The notes: generated from the letters alone by a model not told the origin. A stretch of DNA of 64,000 nt from Geminocystis herdmanii PCC 6308 (GCF_000332235.1 NZ_CM001775.1:3438804-3502803); one strand, 5' to 3'; counted from the stretch's first letter, positions 9,080 to 19,349 are shown. Program-made: numbers and translations.

Positions 9080-11159
9080 CTAATAGTGCTTGAGCTTTGA
9101 GGATGATTTCTTCAAATTCCTTGTGTTTATCGGATAAAATCGTAATTGCACCCCCAACGCCGATCGAACTCTGATTTGGGGTTATAATAGCGGTACGAAT
9201 GACGATATTTAAGTCCATAGTACCATTGAGGGCTAAAAATCCGATACTACCCGAATAAATGCCCCTTGCTTCTGTTTCTAACTCGTCTATAATCTCTAGT
9301 GTCTTCTTTTTTGGTGCGCCTGTCATTGAGCCTCCGGGGAAACAAGACTTAATACAATCTATGGCGGTGATTCCTTGTCTGATTTTTCCCTTGACAGTGG
9401 ACACCATTTGATGTACTGTGTTGTAGGTTTCGATCGACATTAATTTCGGTACAGTAACAGTCCCCACTTCACAAACTCTACCTAAATCATGACGCAACAA
9501 ATCCACAATCATTAAATTTTCCGCTCGTTCTTTTTCGCTAAATTTGAGAGCATTTTTTAGCTGTATATCTTCTGTTTTGGTTTTACCTCTTTTTACTGTA
9601 CCCTTGATAGGTTTTGATTCTAAAATACCCTCTTTATCTAATAGTAAAAACCTCTCAGGAGAAGAACAAACTATAGTCATTTCTCCCCACTGTAAAAAGG
9701 CACTATAGGGCGTAGGATTAATTTTTCTTAACTGTAAATAATAATTTAAAGGCTCGTTAATACTAGGTAAGTAAAGATGATTTGTTAAACAAATTTCGTA
9801 ACTTTCTCCTTGTTTAATTTTTTCTAAACAAGTTTCTATATTCTCTAAATATTCTTGACTATTTCTACTTAATTTATAACTATAATTGTGTTGATAATTT
9901 TTACTCTTAATAGCTGGTTTTGACTTTACTAATTTTAGTTTATTTTCGATGTCATTAAACCATTTATTCGCCGTTATTTCTTGGTTAATTTTATCTAAAA
10001 AAATTAAGTAAATTTCTTGACAAATATGATCAAATATGATGGCTCGATCGACAAACATAAATTGAGCATCAGGTAAAGAAGATTGATGTTTATTTTCATA
10101 GCCACACAATGCTTTTAACTCATAACCAAAATAACCCATTAAACCACCATTAAAATTGCAAGGCAAATCTTGATTATCCCATCGATAATTATCTAAAATA
10201 TCCTGTAAAAAAGTAAAAATATCCCCTGTAAAAGTATTAATTTCATTGTTTTTCGTTACCTTAATTTCTTGCTTATTAACATTGTATGCAACTAAAAAAC
10301 TATTTTCTCCTTGAGCATCCCCCATGTAAGAAAATCTTGATAAACCTTCTTCTACCATACTGCTATCTAACCAAAAACTATGACTAGATTTACTATAAAT
10401 TTCTTGAAAAACTAGAGAAGAGTCCACAAAAATATCTAACTTTTTACTATAAATTTGATACTCTTTATTAAAAGTTTTGTCTTGACAAGTATCACTATTT
10501 ATTGTACTGTAACTAATTGATTTTGAGTCAGTTTGTAGTAAGGGTTTTAATCCTTGATGTATTTTATCGTTAGAATTATGATAACTTTGAGTTAAATTAT
10601 AAAAATTAATTAGTAACTCCTTGCCATATTCAGAACAGATAGATTCAGGGTGAAATTGTACACCCCAAAAAGGCTTAAATTTATGCCTAATTCCCATAAT
10701 TAAATTATCCTTTGTTGTGGCAATAACTTCTAAGTCTGAGGGGAGAGGATAATCAATAATTAAAGAATGATAACGCACCACTGAAAAAGGAGAAGGAATA
10801 TTGCAAAAAAGAGACTTTTGTTGATGATAAATCTTACTAATTCTACCGTGAAAAGGCTCGATCGATCTCTTAATTTTTGCCCCATAAAAATAACCTAAAC
10901 CTTGATGCCCTAAACAAATACCTAAAACGGGAATATTTGCCTTTAATAACACCTCACCGCACACCCCAAAATCGGAGATATTTTCAGGATTTCCCGAACC
11001 CGGAGAAAGTATAATATTATCAAAATTTAGCTCATTTATTTCTTGCCAAGATAACTGATTATTCTTAATAACCAAAGGATTTACCCCATTAACTTCCGCT
11101 AATAAGTGATAAATATTATAAGTAAAAGAATCAAAATTATCGATGATTAAACTTCTCAT
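9075..11159 (-). CDS. pabAB: Aminodeoxychorismate synthase, PabA-PabB fusion
   Basis: A 694-residue fusion making 4-amino-4-deoxychorismate for folate from chorismate and glutamine. Residues 1-190 are a class I glutamine amidotransferase with Cys82 in GICLGHQ, His170 and Glu172 in FHPES. From about 245 on is a chorismate-binding domain. The discriminating motif is PIKGT at 517-521: PabB enzymes carry the lysine (Lys519), whereas anthranilate synthases normally have alanine there. The later blocks DLLRHDLGRV and CFPGGSMTGAPK are intact. A separate trpG lies at 56.5 kb, consistent with this gene serving folate. The last codons overlap a heptamer repeat. Confidence 0.88.
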   Translation of the reverse strand: MRSLIIDNFDSFTYNIYHLLAEVNGVNPLVIKNNQLSWQEINELNFDNIILSPGSGNPENISDFGVCGEVLLKANIPVLGICLGHQGLGYFYGAKIKRSIEPFHGRISKIYHQQKSLFCNIPSPFSVVRYHSLIIDYPLPSDLEVIATTKDNLIMGIRHKFKPFWGVQFHPESICSEYGKELLINFYNLTQSYHNSNDKIHQGLKPLLQTDSKSISYSTINSDTCQDKTFNKEYQIYSKKLDIFVDSSLVFQEIYSKSSHSFWLDSSMVEEGLSRFSYMGDAQGENSFLVAYNVNKQEIKVTKNNEINTFTGDIFTFLQDILDNYRWDNQDLPCNFNGGLMGYFGYELKALCGYENKHQSSLPDAQFMFVDRAIIFDHICQEIYLIFLDKINQEITANKWFNDIENKLKLVKSKPAIKSKNYQHNYSYKLSRNSQEYLENIETCLEKIKQGESYEICLTNHLYLPSINEPLNYYLQLRKINPTPYSAFLQWGEMTIVCSSPERFLLLDKEGILESKPIKGTVKRGKTKTEDIQLKNALKFSEKERAENLMIVDLLRHDLGRVCEVGTVTVPKLMSIETYNTVHQMVSTVKGKIRQGITAIDCIKSCFPGGSMTGAPKKKTLEIIDELETEARGIYSGSIGFLALNGTMDLNIVIRTAIITPNQSSIGVGGAITILSDKHKEFEEIILKAQALLE

Positions 11160-11377
11160 AGAATTTTTAAATTAAAAAGATAACTAATAGGTAATGTTCG
11201 ATCACGCAGTGCCGTTTCACGATCGAACTTTGTAACTTTAAAATAAATTATTGATCAAAATAATGATCCATTTATAGACAAATAACCATAAAATTGACAA
11301 TAGACATCTAAGAAAAATTAGTAAAAAAAGGGTTAAAACCCTTACTACAAACAAAGAAACAAAGGAGATTTAACACT

Positions 11378-11977
11378 ATTTTTACACCACCATTAGCAAA
11401 ATTAATCGAACAATTACAAAAGTTACCCGGTATAGGGGCAAAAAGTGCGCAAAGACTAGCTTTTCATATCCTCAAGCGTAGTGACAAAGACGCAGAAAAA
11501 CTCGCCCAAGCAATTCTTGATGCTAAAAGACAAATTGGTTTTTGTCAACGTTGTTATCACTTGTCAGCCGATCCTATTTGTGAAATATGTCGCAATCCAA
11601 ATCGAGATCAAAATGTGATTTGCGTAGTAGAAGACTCGAAAGATGTCATCGCCCTAGAAAAAACACGGGAATATCAAGGTTTATATCACGTCTTAGGAGG
11701 TGTTATTTCTCCTATGGATGGTATCACCCCCGAACAACTTAATATTCAAACATTAATACAAAGAGTAGGACAAGGCAATATCAAAGAAGTCATCATGGCG
11801 ATTAGTCCGAATATTGAAGGAGAAACCACTACTTTATATGTGGGAAAACTATTACAACCTTTTACAAAAGTTACCCGTATTGCTTTTGGTTTACCCATGG
11901 GAGGAGACTTAGAATATGCTGATGAAGTGACTTTAGCAAGAGCGTTAGAAGGCAGGAGAGACTTAGGTGATTTCTAA
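11378..11977 (+). CDS. recR: Recombination protein RecR with apparent ATT start
   Basis: RecR works with RecF and RecO to load RecA at gaps. The full 199-residue protein needs translation from ATT at 11378-11380 (then [12 protein letters not shown]). This gives the normal RecR length, with the helix-hairpin-helix ([14 protein letters not shown]), a C4 zinc finger (CQRC ... CEIC) and a Toprim domain ([18 protein letters not shown]). In-frame codons from the upstream TAA (about 11312) contain no ATG, GTG or TTG. AGGAG at 11363-11367 lies 10 nt before the ATT. The first TTG at 11561 would remove the HhH and half the zinc finger. Possible explanations are a genuine ATT start, or an ATG-to-ATT error or mutation. 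Confidence 0.85.
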   Translation: MFTPPLAKLIEQLQKLPGIGAKSAQRLAFHILKRSDKDAEKLAQAILDAKRQIGFCQRCYHLSADPICEICRNPNRDQNVICVVEDSKDVIALEKTREYQGLYHVLGGVISPMDGITPEQLNIQTLIQRVGQGNIKEVIMAISPNIEGETTTLYVGKLLQPFTKVTRIAFGLPMGGDLEYADEVTLARALEGRRDLGDF

Positions 11978-12186
11978 CAATAAGTGAGTTAGCAGAATTA
12001 ATTGTCTATTTACATTAAGAAAGGCAAGGGGTAACATGGTATTGGGGTGAACGAAATTTTAGTTGGGAAGATAAATAGTTGGGTTTTTGAGTAATGAGTT
12101 AAGAAAACTCCCATCATCATGTATTGGAATAAAACCATGAACGTTCAAACAATTTAAGAACTTTTAATCTATGATTGTTACCAAGC

Positions 12187-12492
12187 TGTTATATAAAACT
12201 TACTCATAGTTACCTATGACGTTTACTTCTTGCTTCTACCAGTCAAGTCGGCTTGATACTGTCCACAAGCGTTGATTCGGGTGTAACCCACCCTACTTTT
12301 ATTATTCTAATTAATTGATTAATCTTGAATAATAACTAATTTTTTATTTAATTTAATCTTTAAATTAAATAGTTTTAACAGTCTTGGTTATCGACTTCAT
12401 TAAAAGCTAACATATTTTTAAAAAAATGTCAACCTTTATCCCGTGAGTAGGTATAAACAACTATAATAAACTATTAGTTAACAGTTAAAAGC
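12187..12492 (-). mobile_element. Non-autonomous IS200/IS605-like element, copy A
   Basis: About 306 bp, nearly identical to 30928-31231 but inverted (the differences seen are two A-tract length changes). Read on the minus strand it follows AAAGA, as the other copy does. It has hairpins near each end (AACTAATAGTT near the left, CATAG-GTAA-CTATG near the right), no terminal inverted repeats and no target duplication. Near the right end a broken frame reads STLVDSIKPT then a stop, resembling a TnpB C-terminal tail. These features fit a palindrome-associated transposable element derived from an IS200/IS605 or IS607 tnpB element. The family is inferred. Confidence 0.65.
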
Positions 12493-12632
12493 TCTTTCTA
12501 GAGTAAAAAACTCATTACTCATTACTTCAAGTCAAATTTACGGTAATTTACCAACCATTTTTTCCCTCACCCTCTTTGATATTTCCCCTATCTTCACTGA
12601 TAGACTTTTCATCATGATTTTGTTTTAATGCG

Positions 12633-12638
12633 TATAAT
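12633..12638 (+). promoter_or_regulatory. Likely -10 box of glmS
   Basis: A perfect TATAAT preceded by TG-like context lies 33 bp before the glmS ATG. No good -35 match is seen at the usual spacing, so this is tentative. Confidence 0.35.
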
Positions 12639-12671
12639 GTATCAACATTAAAATTATTGATTATTAGAATT

Positions 12672-14549
12672 ATGTGTGGAATAGTTGGTTATATTGGTAC
12701 ACAAACCGCCATTGATATTTTAGTTAGTGGCTTAGAAAAGTTAGAATACCGAGGCTACGATTCAGCAGGAGTAGCCACCATCGTCGATAATAAAATTTAT
12801 TCTACTAGAGCGAAAGGCAAATTATATAACCTTCGATCGAAATTAGAAAAAGAAACCAACACCGCTAAAATAGGTATCGGGCATACTCGATGGGCAACCC
12901 ACGGTAAACCAGAAGAATATAACGCCCACCCTCACCAAGATAATAACGGTAAAATTGCTGTAGTGCAAAATGGCATCATTGAGAATTATCAAGACTTAAA
13001 AAAAGAATTAATTAGCAAAGGGCATCAATTTATCTCCGATACCGATACCGAAGTTATCCCTCACCTTATCGCCCAATATTATAACCCTGACAGTGACGAT
13101 CCTTTCATGGATGCGGTTAACAAAGCCATTACCTATTTAGATGGTGCCTTTGCCATCGCTGTTTTATGTGCTGACTATCCCGATGAATTAATTGTAGCCC
13201 GTCAAAGCGCTCCCCTGACCATCGGATTTGGACAAGGGGAGTTTTTCTGTGCTTCCGATGTCACCGCCTTAGTTAACCATACCAACACGGTTTTATCCTT
13301 AGAAAACGGGGAAATTGCCCGTTTAACCCCTTTAGGAGTAGAAGTTTATGATTTCTCAGGGAAACGCCTCCGTAAAACCCCTCGTACCCTCGATTGGAGT
13401 CCTGTTACCGTTGAAAAACAAGGCTTTCGTCACTTCATGCTCAAAGAAATTCATGAGCAACCCTCCGTGGTGCGTACCTGTTTAGAAGCCTACCTTAACC
13501 CCGATTGGCATAGTGAAACTAACCCCGATGAAAACCCTATTACCCTTAACCTCAAACCCGAATTATATCAAGACTTAGAACATATCCAGATCGTCGCCTG
13601 TGGTACATCTTGGCACGCAAGTTTAGTTGGTAAATATTTACTAGAACAAATTGCAGAAATACCTACTTTTGTACAATATGCTTCAGAATTTCGTTATTCT
13701 CCCACCCCCATAATGCGTAATACAATTACAATAGGCGTTACTCAATCTGGGGAAACGGCGGATACCCTTGCGGCACTTGAGATGGAGCGTCAACGTCGAT
13801 CGAACCTCACAACCCCCTATCAACCTCGTATTTTGGGTATTACAAATCGTCCTGAGAGTACATTAGGAAGTATGGTTGATCAAGTAATTAATACCTATGC
13901 AGGTATCGAAATTGGAGTTGCCGCCACGAAAACTTTTGTGGCTCAAGTGATTGGTTTTTATGTGTTAGCCCTTGATTTAGCTTGGAGAAGAAAAACCGTC
14001 ACCCCCTCACGCATGGAGGAGATATTAACAGGTTTATTGCAATTACCCACCCAAATTGAGCAAATTATCCACAGTGAGGAGTCCAAAATTCGGGATTTAG
14101 CCCATCAATTCCCTGATACCAGAGACTTTATTTTCTTAGGTAGAGGTATCAATTTCCCCATTGCTTTAGAGGGTGCATTAAAACTCAAGGAAATCAGTTA
14201 TATTCACGCTGAAGGCTACCCCGCAGGAGAAATGAAACATGGTCCGATCGCGCTTTTAGATGCTCATGTACCCGTAGTTGCGATCGCAATGGGGGGAAGT
14301 GTTTATGAGAAGGTGATTTCCAATGCCCAAGAAGCGAAGGCGAGGGATGCCCGTTTAATCGGTGTTTTACCCCAAAACCATCAAGAAGATATGTTTCAAG
14401 ATACTTTACTCGTGCCTGAAGTAGAAGAAATCTTGTCTCCTATCTTGGCGGTGATCCCCTTGCAGTTACTAGCTTATTACATTGCATCCATGCGCGGTTT
14501 AGACGTAGATCAACCTCGTAACCTAGCGAAATCTGTAACAGTAGAATAA
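12672..14549 (+). CDS. glmS: Glutamine-fructose-6-phosphate aminotransferase GlmS
   Basis: The enzyme makes glucosamine-6-phosphate from fructose-6-phosphate and glutamine, the first step toward peptidoglycan precursors. I set the start at ATG 12672 rather than the longer frame, because the catalytic cysteine must follow the initiator Met (MCGIVGYIG). The 625-residue protein has the Ntn-type glutaminase domain (1-240, TRWATHG, NGIIENY) and two SIS isomerase domains (CGTSWHA, TQSGETADT, AEGYPAGEMKHGPIAL). The C-terminal block ending PRNLAKSVTVE is the part recognised by TnsD in Tn7. A transposon end begins 24 bp after the stop codon. Confidence 0.97.
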   Translation: MCGIVGYIGTQTAIDILVSGLEKLEYRGYDSAGVATIVDNKIYSTRAKGKLYNLRSKLEKETNTAKIGIGHTRWATHGKPEEYNAHPHQDNNGKIAVVQNGIIENYQDLKKELISKGHQFISDTDTEVIPHLIAQYYNPDSDDPFMDAVNKAITYLDGAFAIAVLCADYPDELIVARQSAPLTIGFGQGEFFCASDVTALVNHTNTVLSLENGEIARLTPLGVEVYDFSGKRLRKTPRTLDWSPVTVEKQGFRHFMLKEIHEQPSVVRTCLEAYLNPDWHSETNPDENPITLNLKPELYQDLEHIQIVACGTSWHASLVGKYLLEQIAEIPTFVQYASEFRYSPTPIMRNTITIGVTQSGETADTLAALEMERQRRSNLTTPYQPRILGITNRPESTLGSMVDQVINTYAGIEIGVAATKTFVAQVIGFYVLALDLAWRRKTVTPSRMEEILTGLLQLPTQIEQIIHSEESKIRDLAHQFPDTRDFIFLGRGINFPIALEGALKLKEISYIHAEGYPAGEMKHGPIALLDAHVPVVAIAMGGSVYEKVISNAQEAKARDARLIGVLPQNHQEDMFQDTLLVPEVEEILSPILAVIPLQLLAYYIASMRGLDVDQPRNLAKSVTVE

Positions 14550-14555
14550 CGGTAG

Positions 14556-14572
14556 GGTGGGCATTGCCCACC
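14556..14572 (+). terminator. Palindrome/terminator hairpin after glmS
   Basis: GGTGGGCATTGCCCACC, the same 17-base palindrome as after psaL, ends two bases before the Tn7-like transposon end at 14574. The T-run expected after the hairpin is missing here, having been displaced by the insertion. Confidence 0.6.
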
Positions 14573-14573
14573 T

Positions 14574-14640
14574 TGTGAAAGAATAATATAGTTGGAAACT
14601 GAATAATAAACTTGGAAACTAGAGAATAAAGTTGGAAACT
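14574..14640 (+). mobile_element. Tn7-like transposon end next to glmS (right-end type)
   Basis: Starts TGTGAAAG and holds three contiguous 20-bp repeats ending at 14600, 14620 and 14640, consensus GAATAATAAAGTTGGAAACT. The first 27 bp match, with one mismatch, the inverted terminus at 33621-33647. Closely packed TnsB sites facing glmS are what Tn7 shows at its right end, and the 24-bp distance from the glmS stop equals the classic attTn7 insertion position. A 5-bp target duplication cannot be shown: CACCT on this side, GTTAA beyond 33647. Confidence 0.85.
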
Positions 14641-14845
14641 ATGAAGGTAAAAACCAAACTTTCTCACAACACAATTTTGTTTAAAATGCAAGTCATTACT
14701 TCAATACAAACCCACGGCTGGAAGTTCGGGTATCACTTTTCTGAAAAAAGATCCCAAATGGGTTCTATACTTGTATCGATCTTATTAAAATCAACTATAA
14801 TTTTTTTGACACTGCATATTACAATATTTTTGATAGGTTAATATA

Positions 14846-15757
14846 ATGACAAATTATCGTATTAAACTTTGGAGTTATCCACTATTTCAAATTCCTCTCA
14901 TCTTACTAGGAATCTGCTTAACTATGTTACTTCTCTTTTGGCTATTGGGTTTTGGCAGACCTCAAGTGGCAGTTGCGATCGCACTCGACGTAAGCGGAAG
15001 CACATATGAAAGCAATATAGACAGGTTCAATGCTACTGGTACAATTCTTAATCAGCAAGTAAAAGCAGTACAAGCCTATCTAAAAGAAAATAACCAAGAA
15101 ACTTTACGCCGTCCAAACCAAGTCAAAATATTTGGATTTGGGGGAGAAATACAACCCTTAAATAACCAATTTGATAGTAATAGTCAAAAAGTAGAAGAAT
15201 CCTTATTAAAATCATTACAAGAGGATCAAAGTTTACGCAGTGAAGCCATGGGTAATGGCACTGACTTTAACCTAGCTATCAGAACCTCTATTGATTCTTT
15301 AAAAACCATCGAAAAAAATTGTAGAGAAATGATTTTAGTGACGGATGGACAAGGTGATGTTTCTCCTACGATCGTAACGGATGCAAAACTAAACAACGTA
15401 AAAATTAACGCTATTGTCGTTGGTGGGGAAGCACCTCAATTATTAGGAGCGTCCATTGCTACTGGGGGAACTTATTTATCGGGTAGCACTAGTCAATTAA
15501 TCACTTTTTTCACTAACAACTTTTTTCAAGAGTTTAACAGTAACTTGAAATGGATTATTTTTTGGTTAGCCATGAGTTGGATTTGCCTAATGTGGGTTTT
15601 AGTCCTTCCATTGGATCGATGGGTTTTTCAAGGATTATTCAATCTAAATATAGATCAATCTGGGAAATTAGCTTTATCCAATGCTCTTTTTTGGACAACA
15701 GCAACACTTTTTTTCCTTTGGCGTTTTTGGGGTATTCCCTTCTTCTCTGGATGTTAA
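14846..15757 (+). CDS. Membrane-anchored von Willebrand factor A protein
   Basis: A 303-residue protein with an N-terminal transmembrane helix (about 14-36), a vWA domain with the MIDAS motif DVSGS at 48-52 and the later VTDGQGD block, and two hydrophobic helices near the C-terminus (about 228-250 and 272-296). vWA domains bind a metal and mediate protein-protein contacts. It is the first gene inside the transposon end and is followed by two tubulin-like genes on the same strand. vWA proteins are recurrent parts of multi-gene bacterial conflict systems, so a scaffold or sensor role is a reasonable inference. Confidence 0.75.
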   Translation: MTNYRIKLWSYPLFQIPLILLGICLTMLLLFWLLGFGRPQVAVAIALDVSGSTYESNIDRFNATGTILNQQVKAVQAYLKENNQETLRRPNQVKIFGFGGEIQPLNNQFDSNSQKVEESLLKSLQEDQSLRSEAMGNGTDFNLAIRTSIDSLKTIEKNCREMILVTDGQGDVSPTIVTDAKLNNVKINAIVVGGEAPQLLGASIATGGTYLSGSTSQLITFFTNNFFQEFNSNLKWIIFWLAMSWICLMWVLVLPLDRWVFQGLFNLNIDQSGKLALSNALFWTTATLFFLWRFWGIPFFSGC

Positions 15758-15840
15758 AAACTTTATCCATAGCATGGCACTAATGCCAATTCAATTAGTG
15801 AAAATGTCTAGTGCCATATACAAAAAATAAGAGAGTATGT

Positions 15841-18800
15841 ATGCTATATTCAGAAAGATATAATAGATATAGGGCGGGGATAACTCCTTCCATTGTGATC
15901 GGAGTAGGAGGAACGGGGGCAGAAGTATTGTCAAGACTTCGTAGATTGGTAGAAGATACCTACGGTAGTTTAGATAAATTTCCCATTCTTGGTTTTCTCT
16001 GGATTGATACCGACAAGCACTATAGAGTAAGTAACTCCAAAGTCGCAGGTAGTGAATTTAAAGATGCTGAAAAATGCCTAGCAACCTTGACAGATACTGA
16101 GTTGGAAATCAAACTCAGGAATATAGAGCAGTATCCTTATATTCAAAAGTGGTTTCCCGACGAACTAACAGAACATTTTACATTCGAAAACCTAAACCGC
16201 AGTCCTTCTGCAATTAGAGCTTATGGACGGTTTGCTTTTTTTCATAACTACGCCAAAATCAAAGACTCTTTCCTAGGGGCGATTCAAAGAGTCAATGGAC
16301 ACAATAGATATATCTATGATACTTTTGGGATAGAGGTAGCAAACGAGCTTAAAGTATTTATTACTGGCTCTCTTTGTGGTGGTACGGGTAGTGGAATGTT
16401 AATTGATTTAGCTTATTGTATTCGTCATTGGCTTCAGTATTTTCCAGTTCCTGACATAAACTATAATGAGATAATCAGCATATTACCTATGCCCAATGCT
16501 TTTGCTGGTATTAGCGTGGGCAGTGGCTTAATGGCTAACGGTTATGCGACTTTGATGGAATTAAGTTATTTTTCCGACGATCGCACTGTTTTTGAAGAAA
16601 AATATAGTAAAAGTAATCTTGATTTTATTCGCAGTGAAAAATCTCCCTTTGATTTTACCTATCTCGTGGGTACAAAAAATGGACAAACTGAATTTAGTTT
16701 AGGACAAATAAGGGAACTTATCGCTCAAAAACTCTTTTTGAATACGACTTCTTATCCCCTTGCTCTTTATCGAGAAGGTATTAGGAATAAATTAGTAAGG
16801 GGGGGAAAAGATACACTGGGAAGAGGCTATTCTAAGCAATTTCTGAGCTTTGGTTTATCCACCATTGAAATACCCATCAATCAAATTCGTGCCTGTTTAG
16901 GAAATCGCCTTGCGAAAGACTTACTTAATTGGTGGCTTAATGATTCGGTACAATTACCTCCAGAAATGCTCGAATCAGTGCCGAGGGAAATTCTCAAAAG
17001 AATGCGCCTCACAGAAACAGAACTAATTACCGATGTAACAATGGTGAAAGATCGCCCCTTATCTGTCTTCATCACTCAATGGCTTAACCAAATTCGGGAA
17101 GAAATTACCGAAAAAAATCTTTTAGAATGCACCAAAACAGGTTTCAGTATCATAGGCACAGAAAAAGGGAAAATTCTCACCTTTATTCCATACCTTCAAG
17201 AGAAACTAGAAATTTTCCAAGCCGAAAACCTTAAAGACAACAGCCCCGATCGCACCTTACATGGGGAATATCATCAAATCATGTACTGCAATCAAGATAA
17301 CATTATTATCAGAGGTTGTGAAGCTCTGGAAAAAGAACTCTATCAAATCTTAGACGATCGTAATCGAGGAGTGAAATTTGCTGAATTATTCTTAATGGCA
17401 ATAGATCAATTTTTTGACGAAACAATAGCACAACTTGAAATGGAAATAGAATTTGAAAGAGCGATCGAACTAGAATACTATAAAAACTATGAAGAAATTA
17501 AACTAGACTTTAACGAACTAAAAAATAAATTTGGTATCACTAAACAAGCCAAAATGGAACAGTTGTGTGAAACCGCATTAACCGCCATAGAAGATACTAT
17601 TAATATCATAATCAGCAAAAAATCACGAGTTATTGCTTTAGAGATTATTGAGCGTCTTCAACAGCACCTTAAATTCTTGCAACGTCGCTTTGAGCATTTC
17701 CGCCAGATTACTATTAAATTCAGAGATTATTTCAATCATAAATCACAAGAAGAAGCCGACAACGCTGATACCCTTGAAATCAATGGTCTTAAACTGTTCG
17801 ATCGACAAGAATTAAACGATCTTTATCAAGATTTAATGGAACAGTTAGCAGGAGGTTATCAGGGTGCTAGAACTGCTTATGACCAGGGATTAGACTCTAT
17901 TTGTGGAATCATCTCTGATGACATTCTCAACCAAGCAAGTCCTTTGTGGAAAGAAAACCGTCAAGCCGATGAAATCATGCGTCTTTTTGATTTAACCGCC
18001 ATACAAGAAATAAATCATCCTGACTTACAAAACATTATTTATCAAAGAAGTAAAAAAGTCATTGAACAAGCGCCCGAAGCCAGTAAGATTAGAACCGAAT
18101 TATCCTCATCGACTCGCTTCGTCAAAGTATATAATGATCCCACTGAACGAGTGGAAAAGATTCGTCTTGTATATCAACAATCTCACCCCATGATTATGCT
18201 CAATCGACCTATTTTGGATGGTGCAGGTTTTACTCCTTATAAATATACCGACGTGGCTATACTAGGAGGATTCAATACCACCGATAATGCGTCACAAAAG
18301 ATGTTACCCATAATTCAAAAATTTGTTCCTCATAGTGATGATATTAAACCCATTGGGGACAACGAAAGACATCGTCTGATTTTTGTCCAAGAAATGGGGG
18401 GCTTTTCTCTCCGTTGTATTGAAGGAATGGAAGTGATTCGACAATCCTATCAAGAGTGGCTAGGACAAACTATTCAAGCTAAACGAGCTAAACTAGCAGG
18501 AGAACACGCTCAAACTCCTATTCCATTACACCTTTCCAAAGCCCTAGCAATTTGGGATATTTTCCCCGAAGATGACAGGATTTATGAATTAGTGGTTCAG
18601 GCTAGAGCTTTTAATATCTTATTTACGGACATTAACCAAGCCACCAAAGAGCCAACCATTTGTTATCAAGTTGAGACAGAAACTGGTACAAAAAAAATCT
18701 ATATGGCTTCTAACTGGGAAGAAGTAACTCAGGCTTTAGAAGTTCCCGTCTGTTTATCCGATAAAGAAGAAATTGAACGTCAAGTTAACAGTATCTATGA

Positions 18801-19158
18801 AGCATCTTTAGACAATGAAGATAATAAAACTGCTATTTTCCAAAAATGCCAAGATTATCTTACTCAAAGAGCAAGAGAATTACAAGATTTTGGGGGTGAT
18901 CAAAATCCGATGTATCTCAAAGATAGTGCTATCATCGAAAGATTAGTTCGACAGTATAAATTAAAAACGGACGATCGAACTATGGCTTCAAGATTTTCAA
19001 CACCTTCCTTCTTGACGGAATCCGTTGATACTCAAGTTCTACAAGAGCAAAGTATGGCAAAATTAAAAGAGTTAATTGAGATGTATAAAGGAGGTTTTCT
19101 CACCAAAGAAGAGTTTGAGGCGGGTAAAAAACGATTGCTAGGACTTACACAACCATAA
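15841..19158 (+). CDS. Tubulin-like protein (Tubulin_2 type), first copy
   Basis: A large (about 1105 residues) protein of the bacterial tubulin-like family. The N-terminal GTPase-like domain has GVGGTGAEVLSRLRR (about 17-31), ILGFLWIDTD, and the tubulin signature GGTGSGMLIDLAY. The rest is long, mostly alpha-helical and charged, with a short-linker/helix ending (MAKLKELIEMYKGGFLTKEEFEAGKKRLLGL), a typical SHOCT-like tail. I place the start at ATG 15841, after AAGAGAG; a GTG at 15811 would add ten residues. It is a tandem paralogue of the next gene. Polymer or GTP-dependent signalling function is inferred. Confidence 0.75.
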   Translation: MLYSERYNRYRAGITPSIVIGVGGTGAEVLSRLRRLVEDTYGSLDKFPILGFLWIDTDKHYRVSNSKVAGSEFKDAEKCLATLTDTELEIKLRNIEQYPYIQKWFPDELTEHFTFENLNRSPSAIRAYGRFAFFHNYAKIKDSFLGAIQRVNGHNRYIYDTFGIEVANELKVFITGSLCGGTGSGMLIDLAYCIRHWLQYFPVPDINYNEIISILPMPNAFAGISVGSGLMANGYATLMELSYFSDDRTVFEEKYSKSNLDFIRSEKSPFDFTYLVGTKNGQTEFSLGQIRELIAQKLFLNTTSYPLALYREGIRNKLVRGGKDTLGRGYSKQFLSFGLSTIEIPINQIRACLGNRLAKDLLNWWLNDSVQLPPEMLESVPREILKRMRLTETELITDVTMVKDRPLSVFITQWLNQIREEITEKNLLECTKTGFSIIGTEKGKILTFIPYLQEKLEIFQAENLKDNSPDRTLHGEYHQIMYCNQDNIIIRGCEALEKELYQILDDRNRGVKFAELFLMAIDQFFDETIAQLEMEIEFERAIELEYYKNYEEIKLDFNELKNKFGITKQAKMEQLCETALTAIEDTINIIISKKSRVIALEIIERLQQHLKFLQRRFEHFRQITIKFRDYFNHKSQEEADNADTLEINGLKLFDRQELNDLYQDLMEQLAGGYQGARTAYDQGLDSICGIISDDILNQASPLWKENRQADEIMRLFDLTAIQEINHPDLQNIIYQRSKKVIEQAPEASKIRTELSSSTRFVKVYNDPTERVEKIRLVYQQSHPMIMLNRPILDGAGFTPYKYTDVAILGGFNTTDNASQKMLPIIQKFVPHSDDIKPIGDNERHRLIFVQEMGGFSLRCIEGMEVIRQSYQEWLGQTIQAKRAKLAGEHAQTPIPLHLSKALAIWDIFPEDDRIYELVVQARAFNILFTDINQATKEPTICYQVETETGTKKIYMASNWEEVTQALEVPVCLSDKEEIERQVNSIYEASLDNEDNKTAIFQKCQDYLTQRARELQDFGGDQNPMYLKDSAIIERLVRQYKLKTDDRTMASRFSTPSFLTESVDTQVLQEQSMAKLKELIEMYKGGFLTKEEFEAGKKRLLGLTQP

Positions 19159-19349
19159 AGAAATGGTGTCATTGCGAGGAACGAAGCAATCTTTAAAAGT
19201 TCAATTTGAAATCAATTTGATTAGAAAGACGATTAGGAAGTGGCGTTGCTCGATCGTACTCTTTGCACTTTAAAAAACGTAACAAAATAGTCAGAACACA
19301 ATCAAGTTTATTATTTACACTTAATATCATAGATAAAAAGAGAAAAACT

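Larger units (their letters stand above)
11978..12671. other. Long spacer between recR and glmS, containing a PATE-like element
   Basis: No full gene is seen. Around 12020-12080 a short open tail reads W-Y-W-G-E-R-N-F-S-W-E-D-K then stop, perhaps a remnant. 12187-12492 is a copy of a 304-306 bp mobile element (listed separately). The last 100 bp carry the likely glmS promoter. Confidence 0.6.

Noticed and set aside
12560-12671. glmS ribozyme
   Set aside because: The leader is short and AT-rich with no pseudoknot-like conserved core; glmS ribozymes are mainly found in Gram-positive bacteria.
14632-14841. 69-codon frame between the transposon end and the vWA gene
   Set aside because: It begins inside the third TnsB-like repeat and has no recognisable protein character or leader.
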